This document shows, in pieces, positions 45,982 to 54,429 of a DNA stretch of 64,000 nt. The position numbers and the translations under genes are program-made. The notes below the pieces were generated by a model. The model had not been told where the DNA came from and ran no database searches. It worked only from the letters and a program-made list of their open reading frames with translations. Every line of letters starts with the position of its first letter. Position 1 is the first letter of the stretch. The stretch comes from Acidobacteriota bacterium (GTDB lineage Bacteria; Acidobacteriota; Terriglobia; Terriglobales; SCQP01): NCBI GenBank assembly GCA_021818955.1, contig JAKASR010000022.1:1-64000 (forward strand), given 5' to 3'.

Positions 45982-47337
45982 ATGATACACCTGCGATGCA
46001 TTGAATGCGGAAGCCGCAACCCGGAGGAGAACGGCTGGCAGCAATGCCGGCAATGCGGCGACCTGCTGGAAGCGGTGTACGACAGCACCGTTTGGGGATC
46101 GAAGCTGAATGCCCCGGCGGCGGCGGAATGGCAAGTGCGCTGGCGGGAACGGCGGAAATCGGATGGGAAAGAGGACCGCAGCGGGGTATGGCGGTTTCGC
46201 GAATTGCTGCCGATGCTGGACGAAGGGCAAGCGGTGGTAAGCCTGGAAGAGGGGAATACGCCGCTGTACGCGCTGCCGCGCTGCCGCCGGCAAAGCGGGA
46301 TCGAAGGCTTGTGGGCCAAGCACCAGGGCATGAACCCCACCGGATCGTTCAAGGACCTGGGGATGACGGCAGCGGTCACACGGGCCCGAGCGCGAGGGGC
46401 GACGGCGGTCGCCTGCGCATCGACGGGCAACACCGCCGCTTCGATGGCGGCGTATGCGGCGCAGGCGGGGATGCGCAGCCTGGTATTGATCCCGTCGGGA
46501 AAAATTGCCGGCGGCAAGCTGGCGCAGAGCATGGATTATGGGGCGATTACCTGCCAGTTGGATACCGACTTTGACGGATGCGCGCGCGTCCTGCGCGCAT
46601 TGCTGGAACTGGAGCCGGTGTACGTCGTGAACTCGATCAATCCGTTCCGGATCGAGGGGCAGAAGACGCTGGCGGCGGAAATGCTGGAGCAACTCGGATG
46701 GGAAGTTCCCGATCATGTCATCGTGCCGGGGGGCAACCTGGCCAACAGCTCGGCGCTGGGCAAAGGTTTTCTGGAATTGCAGGCTTGGGGATTGTGCCGG
46801 CGAGCGCCGCAGATATCGGTGATCCAAGCTGAAGGCGCCAATCCGCTGGCTCGAACGCTGCGGGAGACGGAGGGCAAAGCATTGGTGGCGGTCGAAGCGG
46901 AAACGCGGGCAACCGCGATCCGGATTGGCCGGCCGGCGTCGTGGAAGAAGGCGGTGCGGGTGCTGCAGGCGACCGGCGGAGTATGCCGCGAAGTGAGTGA
47001 AGCGGAGATTGCGCTGGCGAAAGCGGAACTGGGCGCGGAAGGCATCGGTTGCGAGCCGGCCTCGGCCACGACCTGGGCAGGGATGAAGCAACTGGTCAAA
47101 GAAGGCTTCATCGGGCCCCAGCAAAAAGTGGTGCTGGTATTGACGGGACATACGCTCAAAGACGCGGACTATGTGATGCGGTTCCATGAAGGCCGGCTGC
47201 TGGAACCCGCGGAAACCCGCGGCTGGGAGCGGGCGCTGGCCGCGCAGCAACGCCGAATCTGGAAATTGCCGGCGAGCGCGGAAGCGGTAAAGCAAGCGAT
47301 GCAGGCAACTTTGGAAGGCTTGCCGGAGGAAGCATAG
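45982..47337 (+). CDS. thrC: Threonine synthase
   Basis: A 451-residue PLP enzyme that turns O-phosphohomoserine into threonine. N-terminal C6xxC9 and C22xxC25 suggest a zinc ribbon; the PLP lysine is K124 in NPTGSFKDLGM, the exact ThrC signature; CASTGNTAASMAAYAA is the phosphate loop, and VPGGNLANSSALGKGF binds the cofactor. Adjacent to thrB and hom, it is the better candidate for the real threonine synthase, compared with the paralogue at 43508-44788. Confidence 0.93.
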   Translation: MIHLRCIECGSRNPEENGWQQCRQCGDLLEAVYDSTVWGSKLNAPAAAEWQVRWRERRKSDGKEDRSGVWRFRELLPMLDEGQAVVSLEEGNTPLYALPRCRRQSGIEGLWAKHQGMNPTGSFKDLGMTAAVTRARARGATAVACASTGNTAASMAAYAAQAGMRSLVLIPSGKIAGGKLAQSMDYGAITCQLDTDFDGCARVLRALLELEPVYVVNSINPFRIEGQKTLAAEMLEQLGWEVPDHVIVPGGNLANSSALGKGFLELQAWGLCRRAPQISVIQAEGANPLARTLRETEGKALVAVEAETRATAIRIGRPASWKKAVRVLQATGGVCREVSEAEIALAKAELGAEGIGCEPASATTWAGMKQLVKEGFIGPQQKVVLVLTGHTLKDADYVMRFHEGRLLEPAETRGWERALAAQQRRIWKLPASAEAVKQAMQATLEGLPEEA

Positions 47338-47342
47338 AGGCG

Positions 47343-48461
47343 ATGCCGAGAAGCCAAGCCAAGCGAGCAGCCCAGCGGAGCGGAGGCCGGACGGGCCGGC
47401 GGAGGGCGACCCAGCCCAGGCCGCGCCGGGTCAAGGCGAACAAGCGTCCGGCGCTACGGCTGCAGTTTCCCGCCACCTCGGCGAACCTGGGGCCTGGATT
47501 TGACGCCGCGGCGGTAGCCATGAAGATGCATTTGCGCATCACCGCCAGCCCCAGCCGGGAATTCCGTTTGCGCGCCAGCGGGCGAGATGCGGAGATTTGC
47601 GCCCAACTTTCGCCCAACCTGATTCTAGACACGTACCGCGACATTCTGGAAAAAGCGCAGCGCAAGATCATTCCGTTAAAGTTGGCCATACGTAACCGCA
47701 TTCCGATCGGCAAAGGGTGCGGCTCGTCGGCGGCCGCGCGGTTAGCCGGGATCACGCTGGCGGCGCACTTTGGCAAGCTGAAGTGGAGCAACACACAAAT
47801 ACTGGAGGAGGCGGCACGGCGCGAAGGACACGGCGACAACGCGGCGGCCTGCTGGCTGGGCGGGCTGGCGATCCAAGCCGGCGGAAACGGCAACGAGTTT
47901 ACGGCGGCGGCGCTGCCGGGAAAGAGCCGCTGGCCGCTGTTGCTGGCCATGCCACGAAGCGGGCTGGCGACGGAAGAATCGCGCCAGGCGCTGCCGATGA
48001 GTTACGACCGCAGCGACGCCGTCCAAAATGTTCAGAACGCGATGCTGCTGCTGCTGGGCTGGCAAGCACGGCGAGCGGATTGGTTAAGACTGGCGATGCG
48101 GGACCGCATGCACGAGCCCTACCGGGAAAGGTTGTGTCCACTATTGAAGGTGTTGGGGGCGCTTCGCGGCGAGGAAGGGTTTGCAGGGGTGGCGCTGAGC
48201 GGCGCGGGGCCGGGAGTGCTGATGGTGCTGGATCCGGCAGTGGCGCGCTGGCGCACGCTGGAGCGGGTGCGCCAACAATTGCGGCAAAGGCAAACGGGGG
48301 CGGAACTGATCGCGACCGAGGTGGAAGCGCACGGAGCGGAGTTTTTCTGGGAGCGCCGGCAAAGAAAAGGGAAGGCCAGGAGACGGGGAAAAGCCAGGGG
48401 AGAAAAGAGAAAAGGGAAAGGCAAAGGAAGCCGCGGGAAAAAACAAGGAAGGCCAGCTTGA
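47343..48461 (+). CDS. thrB: Homoserine kinase with basic tails
   Basis: A 372-residue GHMP kinase making O-phosphohomoserine. The ATP loop is PIGKGCGSSAAARLAG (121-136), with PATSANLGPGFD near residue 43 and a C-terminal GVALSGAGPGVLMV. It carries an Arg/Lys-rich N-terminal extension of about 36 residues and a highly basic C-terminal tail of about 40 residues (runs of Lys, Arg, Gly), encoded by purine-rich DNA. The core without tails has the usual length of about 300. Its stop overlaps the hom start as TTGA. Confidence 0.92.
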   Translation: MPRSQAKRAAQRSGGRTGRRRATQPRPRRVKANKRPALRLQFPATSANLGPGFDAAAVAMKMHLRITASPSREFRLRASGRDAEICAQLSPNLILDTYRDILEKAQRKIIPLKLAIRNRIPIGKGCGSSAAARLAGITLAAHFGKLKWSNTQILEEAARREGHGDNAAACWLGGLAIQAGGNGNEFTAAALPGKSRWPLLLAMPRSGLATEESRQALPMSYDRSDAVQNVQNAMLLLLGWQARRADWLRLAMRDRMHEPYRERLCPLLKVLGALRGEEGFAGVALSGAGPGVLMVLDPAVARWRTLERVRQQLRQRQTGAELIATEVEAHGAEFFWERRQRKGKARRRGKARGEKRKGKGKGSRGKKQGRPA

Positions 48462-49759
48462 AAAGCCAGCAGATCGGGGTCGGGATTTTGGGATATGGGA
48501 CGGTGGGGCAGGCAAGCGCGCAGATTTTACGCGAGCATGCGGCCGAAATCCGGCGCCGGTGCGGGGTCGAGGTGCGCGTGCGCATGATCTGCCGGCGTTC
48601 GCGGCTGACAGCGGGGGAGATTCCGGTGGGGGCGCAAGCGACGGCGGACTGGCGCAAGCTGGTCAACGACCCGGGAGTGGATCTGGTGATAGAGAGCATG
48701 GGCGGCACCGGCACAGCGCGGGAAGCGGTCACAGCGGCGCTGGAGCTAGGCAAGCCGGTGGTGACGGCGAACAAAAACCTGCTGGCCGAGCACGGCGAAG
48801 CGCTGCTCAAGCTGGCGCAGCAGCAGCACCTGCCATTGGGGTTCGAGGCTTCGGTGGCGGGCGGAGTGCCGGTGGTGCGGGCGATTGCCGAGGGTACGGC
48901 GGCGGACCGGTTGCGGGCGATACGGGGGATCTTAAACGGCACGGCGAATTACATCCTGACGGAGATGGAACAGCGGCAGATGGAACTGGGGCCGGCGCTG
49001 GACGAAGCGCAGCGGCGGGGCTATGCGGAAGCCGATCCGGAGATGGACGTCAGCGGCAAGGACGCGCGCGACAAGCTGGCCATCCTGGCGCGGCTGGGGT
49101 TTGGGCTGGCGTTGCCGGCGGCGAAAATTCCGGCGCATGGCATCGAGCGGATTGCGGCGGTGGACATGCATTATGCGCGGCAATTGGGCGGGCGCATACG
49201 GCTGCTGGCGACAGCGGAGTTGAGGAACGGGACGCTTGAAGTTTCGGTGCGTCCCTGGCTGCTGAAACAGGAATCGCTGCTGGCCAAAGTCGAAGGGGTG
49301 AACAACGCCGTTTTGCTGGAAGGCGAGCATATCGGGACGCAGATGTTTTACGGGCCCGGGGCCGGCGGGGGGGCGACGGGCGTAGCGGTGGTTTCGGACG
49401 TCATGGAGATTGCGGCGATGATGGCGACCGGAACGCTAGGCGCGAAACCGGTCTCGGGTTTCACGGACGTGCATCAAGGACAATGGAGCGGCAGCGCGGG
49501 GCCGGCGCCCTGGTATTTACGGTTGACGATTCGGGACGACCATCCGGGCATTCTGGCGCGGATTGCGGAAATCATCGCGCGCGAAGGGATCAATATCGAT
49601 TCGGTCGTGCAGGCGCCGCAGATGCCGAAAGCCAAGCTTTCGTTCGTGGTTACGATCGAGCCGGTCGCGGAGGCCACGGCGATGCGGGCCGTGAAGGCGA
49701 TTGATGGGTGCGAGTTCATGATTGCGCCCGTGATGATGCTGAGGATGGAAAGCAGCTAA
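48458..49759 (+). CDS. hom: Homoserine dehydrogenase with ACT domain
   Basis: About 433 residues. Rossmann NAD(P)-binding motif VGILGYGTVGQ (7-17), the catalytic region GTANYILTEMEQRQMELGPALDEAQRRGYAEADPEMDVSG-type block, and a C-terminal ACT domain (LRLTIRDDHPGILARIAEIIAREGINIDSV) for feedback control by threonine. It reduces aspartate semialdehyde to homoserine. The start is a TTG at 48458 preceded by AAGGAAGG and overlapping the thrB stop; the same frame extends far upstream through thrB but that part is antisense-like noise. No aspartokinase is nearby. Confidence 0.94.
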   Translation: MKSQQIGVGILGYGTVGQASAQILREHAAEIRRRCGVEVRVRMICRRSRLTAGEIPVGAQATADWRKLVNDPGVDLVIESMGGTGTAREAVTAALELGKPVVTANKNLLAEHGEALLKLAQQQHLPLGFEASVAGGVPVVRAIAEGTAADRLRAIRGILNGTANYILTEMEQRQMELGPALDEAQRRGYAEADPEMDVSGKDARDKLAILARLGFGLALPAAKIPAHGIERIAAVDMHYARQLGGRIRLLATAELRNGTLEVSVRPWLLKQESLLAKVEGVNNAVLLEGEHIGTQMFYGPGAGGGATGVAVVSDVMEIAAMMATGTLGAKPVSGFTDVHQGQWSGSAGPAPWYLRLTIRDDHPGILARIAEIIAREGINIDSVVQAPQMPKAKLSFVVTIEPVAEATAMRAVKAIDGCEFMIAPVMMLRMESS

Positions 49760-49780
49760 ACAACCGACAAACTGTGCCGT

Positions 49781-49903
49781 TCATCGGCACGGGACCTAAC
49801 GGGAACCCCGCGCGAACCCGGCCTGCGAGCATGGCTGCAAGCAATTTCTCCGAAATTGCTTCGGACGAAAACTTCTGCCCGACTCGGCTATTAACGCGTT
49901 CAG
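49781..49903 (-). repeat. Dispersed repeat R1, copy c (inverted)
   Basis: Reads on the minus strand as CGTTAATAGCCGAGTCGGGCAG, TTTTCGTCC, one palindrome (CAATTTCTCCGAAATTG on plus, 49842-49858), CATGCTCGCAGGCCGGGTTCG and GGGGTTCCCGTTAGGTCCCG. It marks the junction between the threonine genes and the phage-like region. Confidence 0.85.
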
Positions 49904-49938
49904 CACAGAAATAATGAACTGGCTACAACATTTATGAT

Positions 49939-50169
49939 TTAACACTTTCCATGCACATTTTTGACGGGGCTTTGCTTGAAGTAGGCGAGGACGGCGATGA
50001 GGGCGCCGGCGGCGGCGGTGGCGGCATAACGGCGCCAGGCCATGGCGGTGAACTCCACACTGGAGGGGGTGACGAGGACCTGGCCGAGGGTGGATAGCGC
50101 TCCGCCGACAGCGGCGGCGACGAGACCGTGAACCCAAAGACGAAAATAAGCGGGGACGATGAAGCGCAT
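49939..50169 (-). CDS. Small membrane protein, holin-like by size and position
   Basis: A 76-residue protein with two hydrophobic segments (LWVHGLVAAAVGGALSTLGQVLV and RYAATAAAGALIAVLAYF) and a charged C terminus. Located at the downstream end of the phage-like gene run, where lysis genes may occur, it could be a holin, but no endolysin is seen. AGGA lies upstream of the ATG. Confidence 0.55.
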   Translation of the reverse strand: MRFIVPAYFRLWVHGLVAAAVGGALSTLGQVLVTPSSVEFTAMAWRRYAATAAAGALIAVLAYFKQSPVKNVHGKC

Positions 50170-50195
50170 AAGAAGATTCCTGGGTAAGTGTTAAA

Positions 50196-50586
50196 AGAGC
50201 GTAGAGCACAAAGCACAAAGCACAGAGCGCAGAGCGCAAAGCACAGAGCGCAGAGCGCAGAGCACAGAGCGCAGAGCGCAGAGCGCAGAGCACAAAGCGC
50301 AGAGCGCAGAGCACAGAGCGCAGAGCACAGAGCGCAGAGCGCAGAGCACAGAGCGCAGAGCACAGAGCGCAGAGCACAGAGCGCAGAGCGCAGAGCACAA
50401 AGCGCAGAGCGCAGAGCACAAAGCGCAGAGCGCAGAGCACAAAGCGCAGAGCGCAGAGCGCAGAGCGCAGAGCACAAAGCGCAGAGCGCAGAGCACAAAG
50501 CGCAGAGCGCAGAGCGCAGAGCACAAAGCGCAGAGCACAGAGCACAAAGCGCAGAGCACAGAGCACAGAGCGCAGAGCGCAAGGCG
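50196..50586 (+). repeat. Heptamer array A1 (about 55 units)
   Basis: Uninterrupted head-to-tail 7-bp repeat, consensus CARAGCR. Positions 3 and 7 vary between G and A; the other five are nearly invariant. The phase is never broken: 50202-50586 is exactly 55 units. The plus strand is almost free of T. It lies between the holin-like gene and terL. The remaining bases to 50670 hold nothing recognisable. Confidence 0.95.
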
Positions 50587-50670
50587 CAGATGTCCGAGAC
50601 ATCAAGCAAACAGTAAAATTTCGGGCGCGAACAACCAGCCGGCCCGACCATTAAGGCTGCGACATTCAAA

Positions 50671-52146
50671 TCAACCCGGCGGGCGGCGGAGGCGGGCATA
50701 GACGAAGGGGCGGCGCTCGCGTTGGAGGCGGAACTCGGCCAGGCGGCGCTGGAGCATGGCGATCGTGGGATCGACGCTGGTGACGGCGAGGGCGAGGCGC
50801 TCGCCGGTGGAGGGGCGGGGGGGAGCGATATAGCTGTAGAGGGCATAGCGCAAAGCGTCGAAGCAGTCGTCGAGCGGATCGCCGGAGATTTTGAGGACAT
50901 CGTCGGGGCGGGCGGGATCGTGAATGCGGCTGGGAAGAGCCTCGATCAACTGGCGGCAGGAATCGGCGATGACCAACTCTCCGCTATCGAGCTGGGTGTA
51001 AAGCAACATGGCGCCGCCAATGCGGTCGTTGCTGGCCGGCTCGAATTGAATGCCGGAGGCATCGCGCATCTGCTCGGCGAGCGAATGATCGTCGCCGCGA
51101 TTGCTCCAGGCATCGGGAGACAGATACCAATAGAGGGGCCGGGGGCGATGGGGGATATTGTCCGGCTGGAAGCGGTCTTTGAGAGCGGCGGCGAAATCGG
51201 AAGCCTTTTGATGGCGGGCGGTGTATTCGTCGAGCACGAAGACGCGCCCGTGAGGGAAGCGTTCGCCGGCCGGCGAGCGGGCGAGCAGATAAGCGGCGGC
51301 CTGGCTGAGATTGAAACCGTAATCGGCGCCGACCCAATGCGGCCACCAAGACTCGACGGGCATGACAGCGCGAGGCCGGACCATGCGGCAAGGATCCCAG
51401 ATATCGAAGTACTGGCCTTCGTAAACGTCCCAACAGCCTTCGAGCAGGGCTTTGCGAAACGCTCCGGGCAGGGAAGCAAGGGAGTCGCGGTAATCGGCGC
51501 CGAGCAGGGCATGATCGACGATGCGGCCGGGAATGAACGAAGTCGATTTGCGGATGGGCTGGCGATCGCTGGGCCAGAGGGCATCGGAGTAGATATTTCC
51601 GGGGGCGCGGGAGGCGGCGGTAATGCGGCAATGGGTGCAGACGGGACCATGGAAGACATACTTATGAAAGTTGTGGCCCACATTGCCGGGGTTCGAGGCA
51701 AGACGCAGACGCAGGCGGAGCGACGGCTCGACGGAGCGCAGGCGGGAGAGCATGTAACGGATGGGGAACTCGGTAAAGTGGGTGGACTCGTCGAAGCCGA
51801 TGAAAGAATATTCGGCACCCTGATAGCGATAGATGTCTTTTTCCGACTCGCAATAGCCGAACTCGATTAACGCTCCGGAGGGAAAGCGCCAGCATTTTTT
51901 CTGCTCGTTGTAGCGGGCGCCGAGCGAGGGATAAAGCTCGCGGCTGCGACGGATAAGGCTTTTTTCCAGTTCGGGATAGCTACGGCGGAAAAGGATGGCG
52001 CGGAGGCGGGAGTTATCACATTCCTTGAGGGCATCCACTAGCATGGTTTCGGACTTGAGCGAGCCGGCAGCGCCGCCGAAGAGCAGAATTTCGGCGGGCG
52101 ACTCGAGGGCGAGGCGCTGAGCGGAGGATTGCGGAGACCATTGCAT
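50671..52146 (-). CDS. Phage terminase large subunit
   Basis: About 491 residues. An ATPase domain (Walker-A-like GGAAGSLKS near residue 24, Walker B FIGFDES near 126) is followed by an RNase-H-like nuclease domain (VGADYGFNLSQAAAYLL, VFVLDEYT, and DDCFDALRYAL with the late Asp). It would cut and package phage DNA. Walker A deviates from the usual GxxxxGKS because Leu replaces the Gly before Lys. The frame continues upstream through repeat R2, so I start at the ATG at 52146. Confidence 0.88.
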   Translation of the reverse strand: MQWSPQSSAQRLALESPAEILLFGGAAGSLKSETMLVDALKECDNSRLRAILFRRSYPELEKSLIRRSRELYPSLGARYNEQKKCWRFPSGALIEFGYCESEKDIYRYQGAEYSFIGFDESTHFTEFPIRYMLSRLRSVEPSLRLRLRLASNPGNVGHNFHKYVFHGPVCTHCRITAASRAPGNIYSDALWPSDRQPIRKSTSFIPGRIVDHALLGADYRDSLASLPGAFRKALLEGCWDVYEGQYFDIWDPCRMVRPRAVMPVESWWPHWVGADYGFNLSQAAAYLLARSPAGERFPHGRVFVLDEYTARHQKASDFAAALKDRFQPDNIPHRPRPLYWYLSPDAWSNRGDDHSLAEQMRDASGIQFEPASNDRIGGAMLLYTQLDSGELVIADSCRQLIEALPSRIHDPARPDDVLKISGDPLDDCFDALRYALYSYIAPPRPSTGERLALAVTSVDPTIAMLQRRLAEFRLQRERRPFVYARLRRPPG

Positions 52147-52169
52147 GGAAGCTAAAACGAGCCAGAACG

Positions 52170-52226
52170 TAGCGGCTCGGCCGCTTTTACTTTTAGGCGC
52201 TGACGCTTTCGCAAGTGTCCGGCCGA
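52170..52226 (-). repeat. Dispersed repeat R2, copy d (inverted)
   Basis: On the minus strand: CGGCCGGACACTTGCGAAAG, CGTCAGCGCCTAAAAGTAAAAG, CGGCCGAGCCGC. It lies directly upstream of terL; the terL frame is open through it, giving a false 29-residue extension. Confidence 0.85.
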
Positions 52227-52335
52227 AAAACAACCAAATCTCAAGCGAATGGAGTTTAATTAGGAAACTTGCCGAGAATCATTTAGCGGGAGCGAGGGGA
52301 TGGGCCCCCCGGCTCCCGCGAGGAACGGCGCGCGA

Positions 52336-52791
52336 TCAGTTCACGTCTTTTTTGGGGGTGGGAGGATGCGCGGCGATTTGTTTTTTATAGTCGTCGATGG
52401 AAAGGGTTTTCGGGACATCGAAGCCTTTCGCCGCCGGCGTGGCGGCATGGCCGTTGACCAGAGGCGAAGCCGAGTTGGACGCCGAAGATGACGACGGCCG
52501 GGGAGCCGGCTCCGAGGCCAAGCCGGAACGGGCGGCGATGGCATCGGCTTGCTGGTGGGCGGTCTCGACACGCTGGCGCGACTCGGCGGGATCGGCGGGT
52601 CCGGCGGTGCGGGCGACCAGATCGCGATAGGCGCGGCAAGCGCGAGCGGCATTGGTAATGCTGGCTTCCTTAATTTCCTGCGGCCGGTTATAGTCCGCGG
52701 GAAGCAGCGCGATGACCAGCCCCAGAATGCGGCGGCAGGCATCGTTCAACATGGAATCCAATGGTTGAGAAGATGAAGCTTGATTTTGCAT
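52336..52791 (-). CDS. Hypothetical phage protein upstream of terL
   Basis: A 151-residue, mostly helical, Ala/Ser-rich protein (ILGLVIALLPADYNRPQEIKEASITNAARACRAYRDLV). GAGGAA precedes the ATG. Its place just before the large terminase would suit a small terminase subunit, but I see no helix-turn-helix, so this rests on position only. Confidence 0.55.
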   Translation of the reverse strand: MQNQASSSQPLDSMLNDACRRILGLVIALLPADYNRPQEIKEASITNAARACRAYRDLVARTAGPADPAESRQRVETAHQQADAIAARSGLASEPAPRPSSSSASNSASPLVNGHAATPAAKGFDVPKTLSIDDYKKQIAAHPPTPKKDVN

Positions 52792-52858
52792 TTGTATTCC
52801 TCAATCGATGAAAACAGTTTCAGTAAGCGGACACACAGTTACCCCTTGCCGTCCGGCA

Positions 52859-53428
52859 TCACCAGGCGACGATGGGGCCGGGGACAAGGGCAGACAGATC
52901 GGGTGAATCTTCCGACAAGCCGGGCATGCCGAACCCGGGCAGCGCGGGAGGCGGCTGCAGCGAGATGGGTGGCGCGGCCCCGGCGCGGGAGCGAAGCCGG
53001 AGGCGAACTCCGACAGGCAATCCGCGCTGAGCCGCCGGGCGGAAGCGTGCCGGGTTAGACCTGGCTGACGGGGAAGGATGAGGACGAGAACGAACGGCGG
53101 CGACGCCGGCGGACTGGTCCGGAACGGCATGCCAGGCGACGGCGGGAAGCAAGCCGCGGGCGGCGGATTGGATGGGAAGCGGCAGGAGAGGATCGAGGGA
53201 ATGGAACTGCGGCTGAGCGGCGGCCGCAAGGCGTCCGGCATGAAATTCACCGGACATCACCTGCTCGACATTGGGGCGGGCGACGGTGGGCACGATGCCG
53301 GAGAGTTCGGGCGAAGCATGACGTCCGAGCTGTTGGGCAGCGGAGTTAAGCAGCAAGCCGCTCTTGGCGGCCATTTGCGGTTGGGAAGGCGAGGCCATGA
53401 CGAGGTCGATTAAAGTTTGGTAATGCAT
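52859..53428 (-). CDS. Hypothetical phage protein, Pro/Ala/Arg-rich
   Basis: A 189-residue protein without recognisable domains. The first 75 residues look ordinary (HYQTLIDLVMASPSQPQMAAKSG), the rest is low in complexity with many Pro, Ala and Arg. It belongs to the same minus-strand run as terL. A real but divergent virion protein is possible. Confidence 0.45.
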   Translation of the reverse strand: MHYQTLIDLVMASPSQPQMAAKSGLLLNSAAQQLGRHASPELSGIVPTVARPNVEQVMSGEFHAGRLAAAAQPQFHSLDPLLPLPIQSAARGLLPAVAWHAVPDQSAGVAAVRSRPHPSPSARSNPARFRPAAQRGLPVGVRLRLRSRAGAAPPISLQPPPALPGFGMPGLSEDSPDLSALVPGPIVAW

Positions 53429-53523
53429 GTCAGTTATCCAGTTATCAGCTTTCCGCAGCCAGCTTTAGGAAAGCGCGGCCGCGCCGCGCCGCTTAGAGAC
53501 TTATACCGAGCGGCGGGTGATAC

Positions 53524-54090
53524 TTAGCCCAAACCAATTGCAGGCAAGAGGCCCAAGCCGGCGCCGATGGCGCCCTGAGCGGCGGAGGTCCCGATGCCAG
53601 GGATGCCGGCAAGGCGAGCCTGATCGCCGATCAAGCTGGTGGAGGAGCCGAGTCCGGCACCGAGCAGGGGGATGGAGTTGCGATAGAGTCCGGCGAGCCC
53701 CTGGAGGGCGAAGTTGCGCTGATTGAGGGCGGCATCGGCGAAGGACTTGGCCAGGGCGCCGGCCTGCTGGCTCATGCCGCGGGATTTGGCGCGCGCCATT
53801 TCCTCTTCCGCCGGAATCAGGCCGGCGGCATTGCCGGTGCGGGCGGCGGCGGAAGCGAGTTGTTGCTGGGCGTCACCATAGGCTCCGCCGAGGGCGGAAT
53901 CGGCGGAGCTGAGGATGGACTGCTTTTCGGCATCGGAATAGCCTGGATGGGAAAGAATCGCCTGCAAGCCCGGCATGAGGGCATTGTAGGCGGCGGAATT
54001 TTCGCCCAAGGCTTGATTCATCAAACCGGAGTTCCACCCGAGCTGGGAGGATTGTTGTTGATTGAAGCGGGATTTGTCTCCGCGGGCCAT
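53524..54090 (-). CDS. Putative virion-associated protein, Ala/Gly/Gln-rich
   Basis: About 188 residues, rich in Ala, Gly, Gln and Ser (FNQQQSSQLGWNSGLMNQALGENSAAYNAL; YGDAQQQLASAAARTGNAAGL), with hydrophobic glycine-rich stretches at the C terminus. This composition is common in internal or injection proteins of short-tailed phages. AAGGAG lies at good distance before the ATG at 54090. Confidence 0.6.
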   Translation of the reverse strand: MARGDKSRFNQQQSSQLGWNSGLMNQALGENSAAYNALMPGLQAILSHPGYSDAEKQSILSSADSALGGAYGDAQQQLASAAARTGNAAGLIPAEEEMARAKSRGMSQQAGALAKSFADAALNQRNFALQGLAGLYRNSIPLLGAGLGSSTSLIGDQARLAGIPGIGTSAAQGAIGAGLGLLPAIGLG

Positions 54091-54208
54091 GAGAAGTCTC
54101 CTTAGATCACAAGCTTTCATCTACCAGTAAAGAAAAAGCACAGTGCTTTCGGGTTTCAAGGTTAGGAAACAGCACAAGAGGATTTGAACGAACTCAAACG
54201 TAAAAAAA

Positions 54209-54242
54209 CAAAGCGGCGCGGCCGCTTTTACTTGTTCATAGG
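54209..54242 (-). repeat. Fragment of repeat R2 (copy e, inverted)
   Basis: Minus-strand GCGCCTATGAACAAGTAAAAG and CGGCCGCGCCGC, directly abutting R1 copy d. Confidence 0.6.
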
Positions 54243-54380
54243 CGCGGGACCTAACAGGAACCCCGCGCTTCGGCCTACAGGCATAGCTAGAGGCAATTTC
54301 TCCGAAATTGAGCATGCTTGGGCAATTTTTCCGAAATTGCATATGACGAAAACTGCTGTCCGACTCGGCCGTTAACGCTT
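54241..54380 (-). repeat. Dispersed repeat R1, copy d (inverted)
   Basis: On the minus strand: AAGCGTTAACGGCCGAGTCGG, ACAGCAGTTTTCGTCAT, two palindromes (54294-54310 and 54323-54339), GGCCGAAGCGCGGGGTTCC and GGTCCCGCGCC. Same module order as copies a and b. Confidence 0.85.
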
Positions 54381-54429
54381 AAGGCCGCGGTTAAAGCCAA
54401 GCCGCCAGCCTGGCATGCCAGGCTTTCCC

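Noticed and set aside
45253-47295. 680-codon frame antisense to nagB and thrC
   Set aside because: Shadow of GC-rich genes; product is Arg/Pro-rich without domains, while both genes on the other strand are clear.
47717-48457. Upstream extension of the hom frame through thrB
   Set aside because: Gly/Ala/Arg-rich out-of-frame reading of thrB; family similarity begins at 48458.
50196-50586. CRISPR array
   Set aside because: Repeat unit is 7 bp without spacers; no cas genes are in the window.
50188-50616. Long plus- and minus-strand reading frames in the heptamer arrays (Gln-Ser-Ala-Glu-Arg or Leu-Cys-Ala-Leu repeats)
   Set aside because: The repeat has no stop in any frame, so open frames are automatic; no start signals or domains.
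52147-52233. Longer terminase start
   Set aside because: The added residues are a translation of repeat R2.
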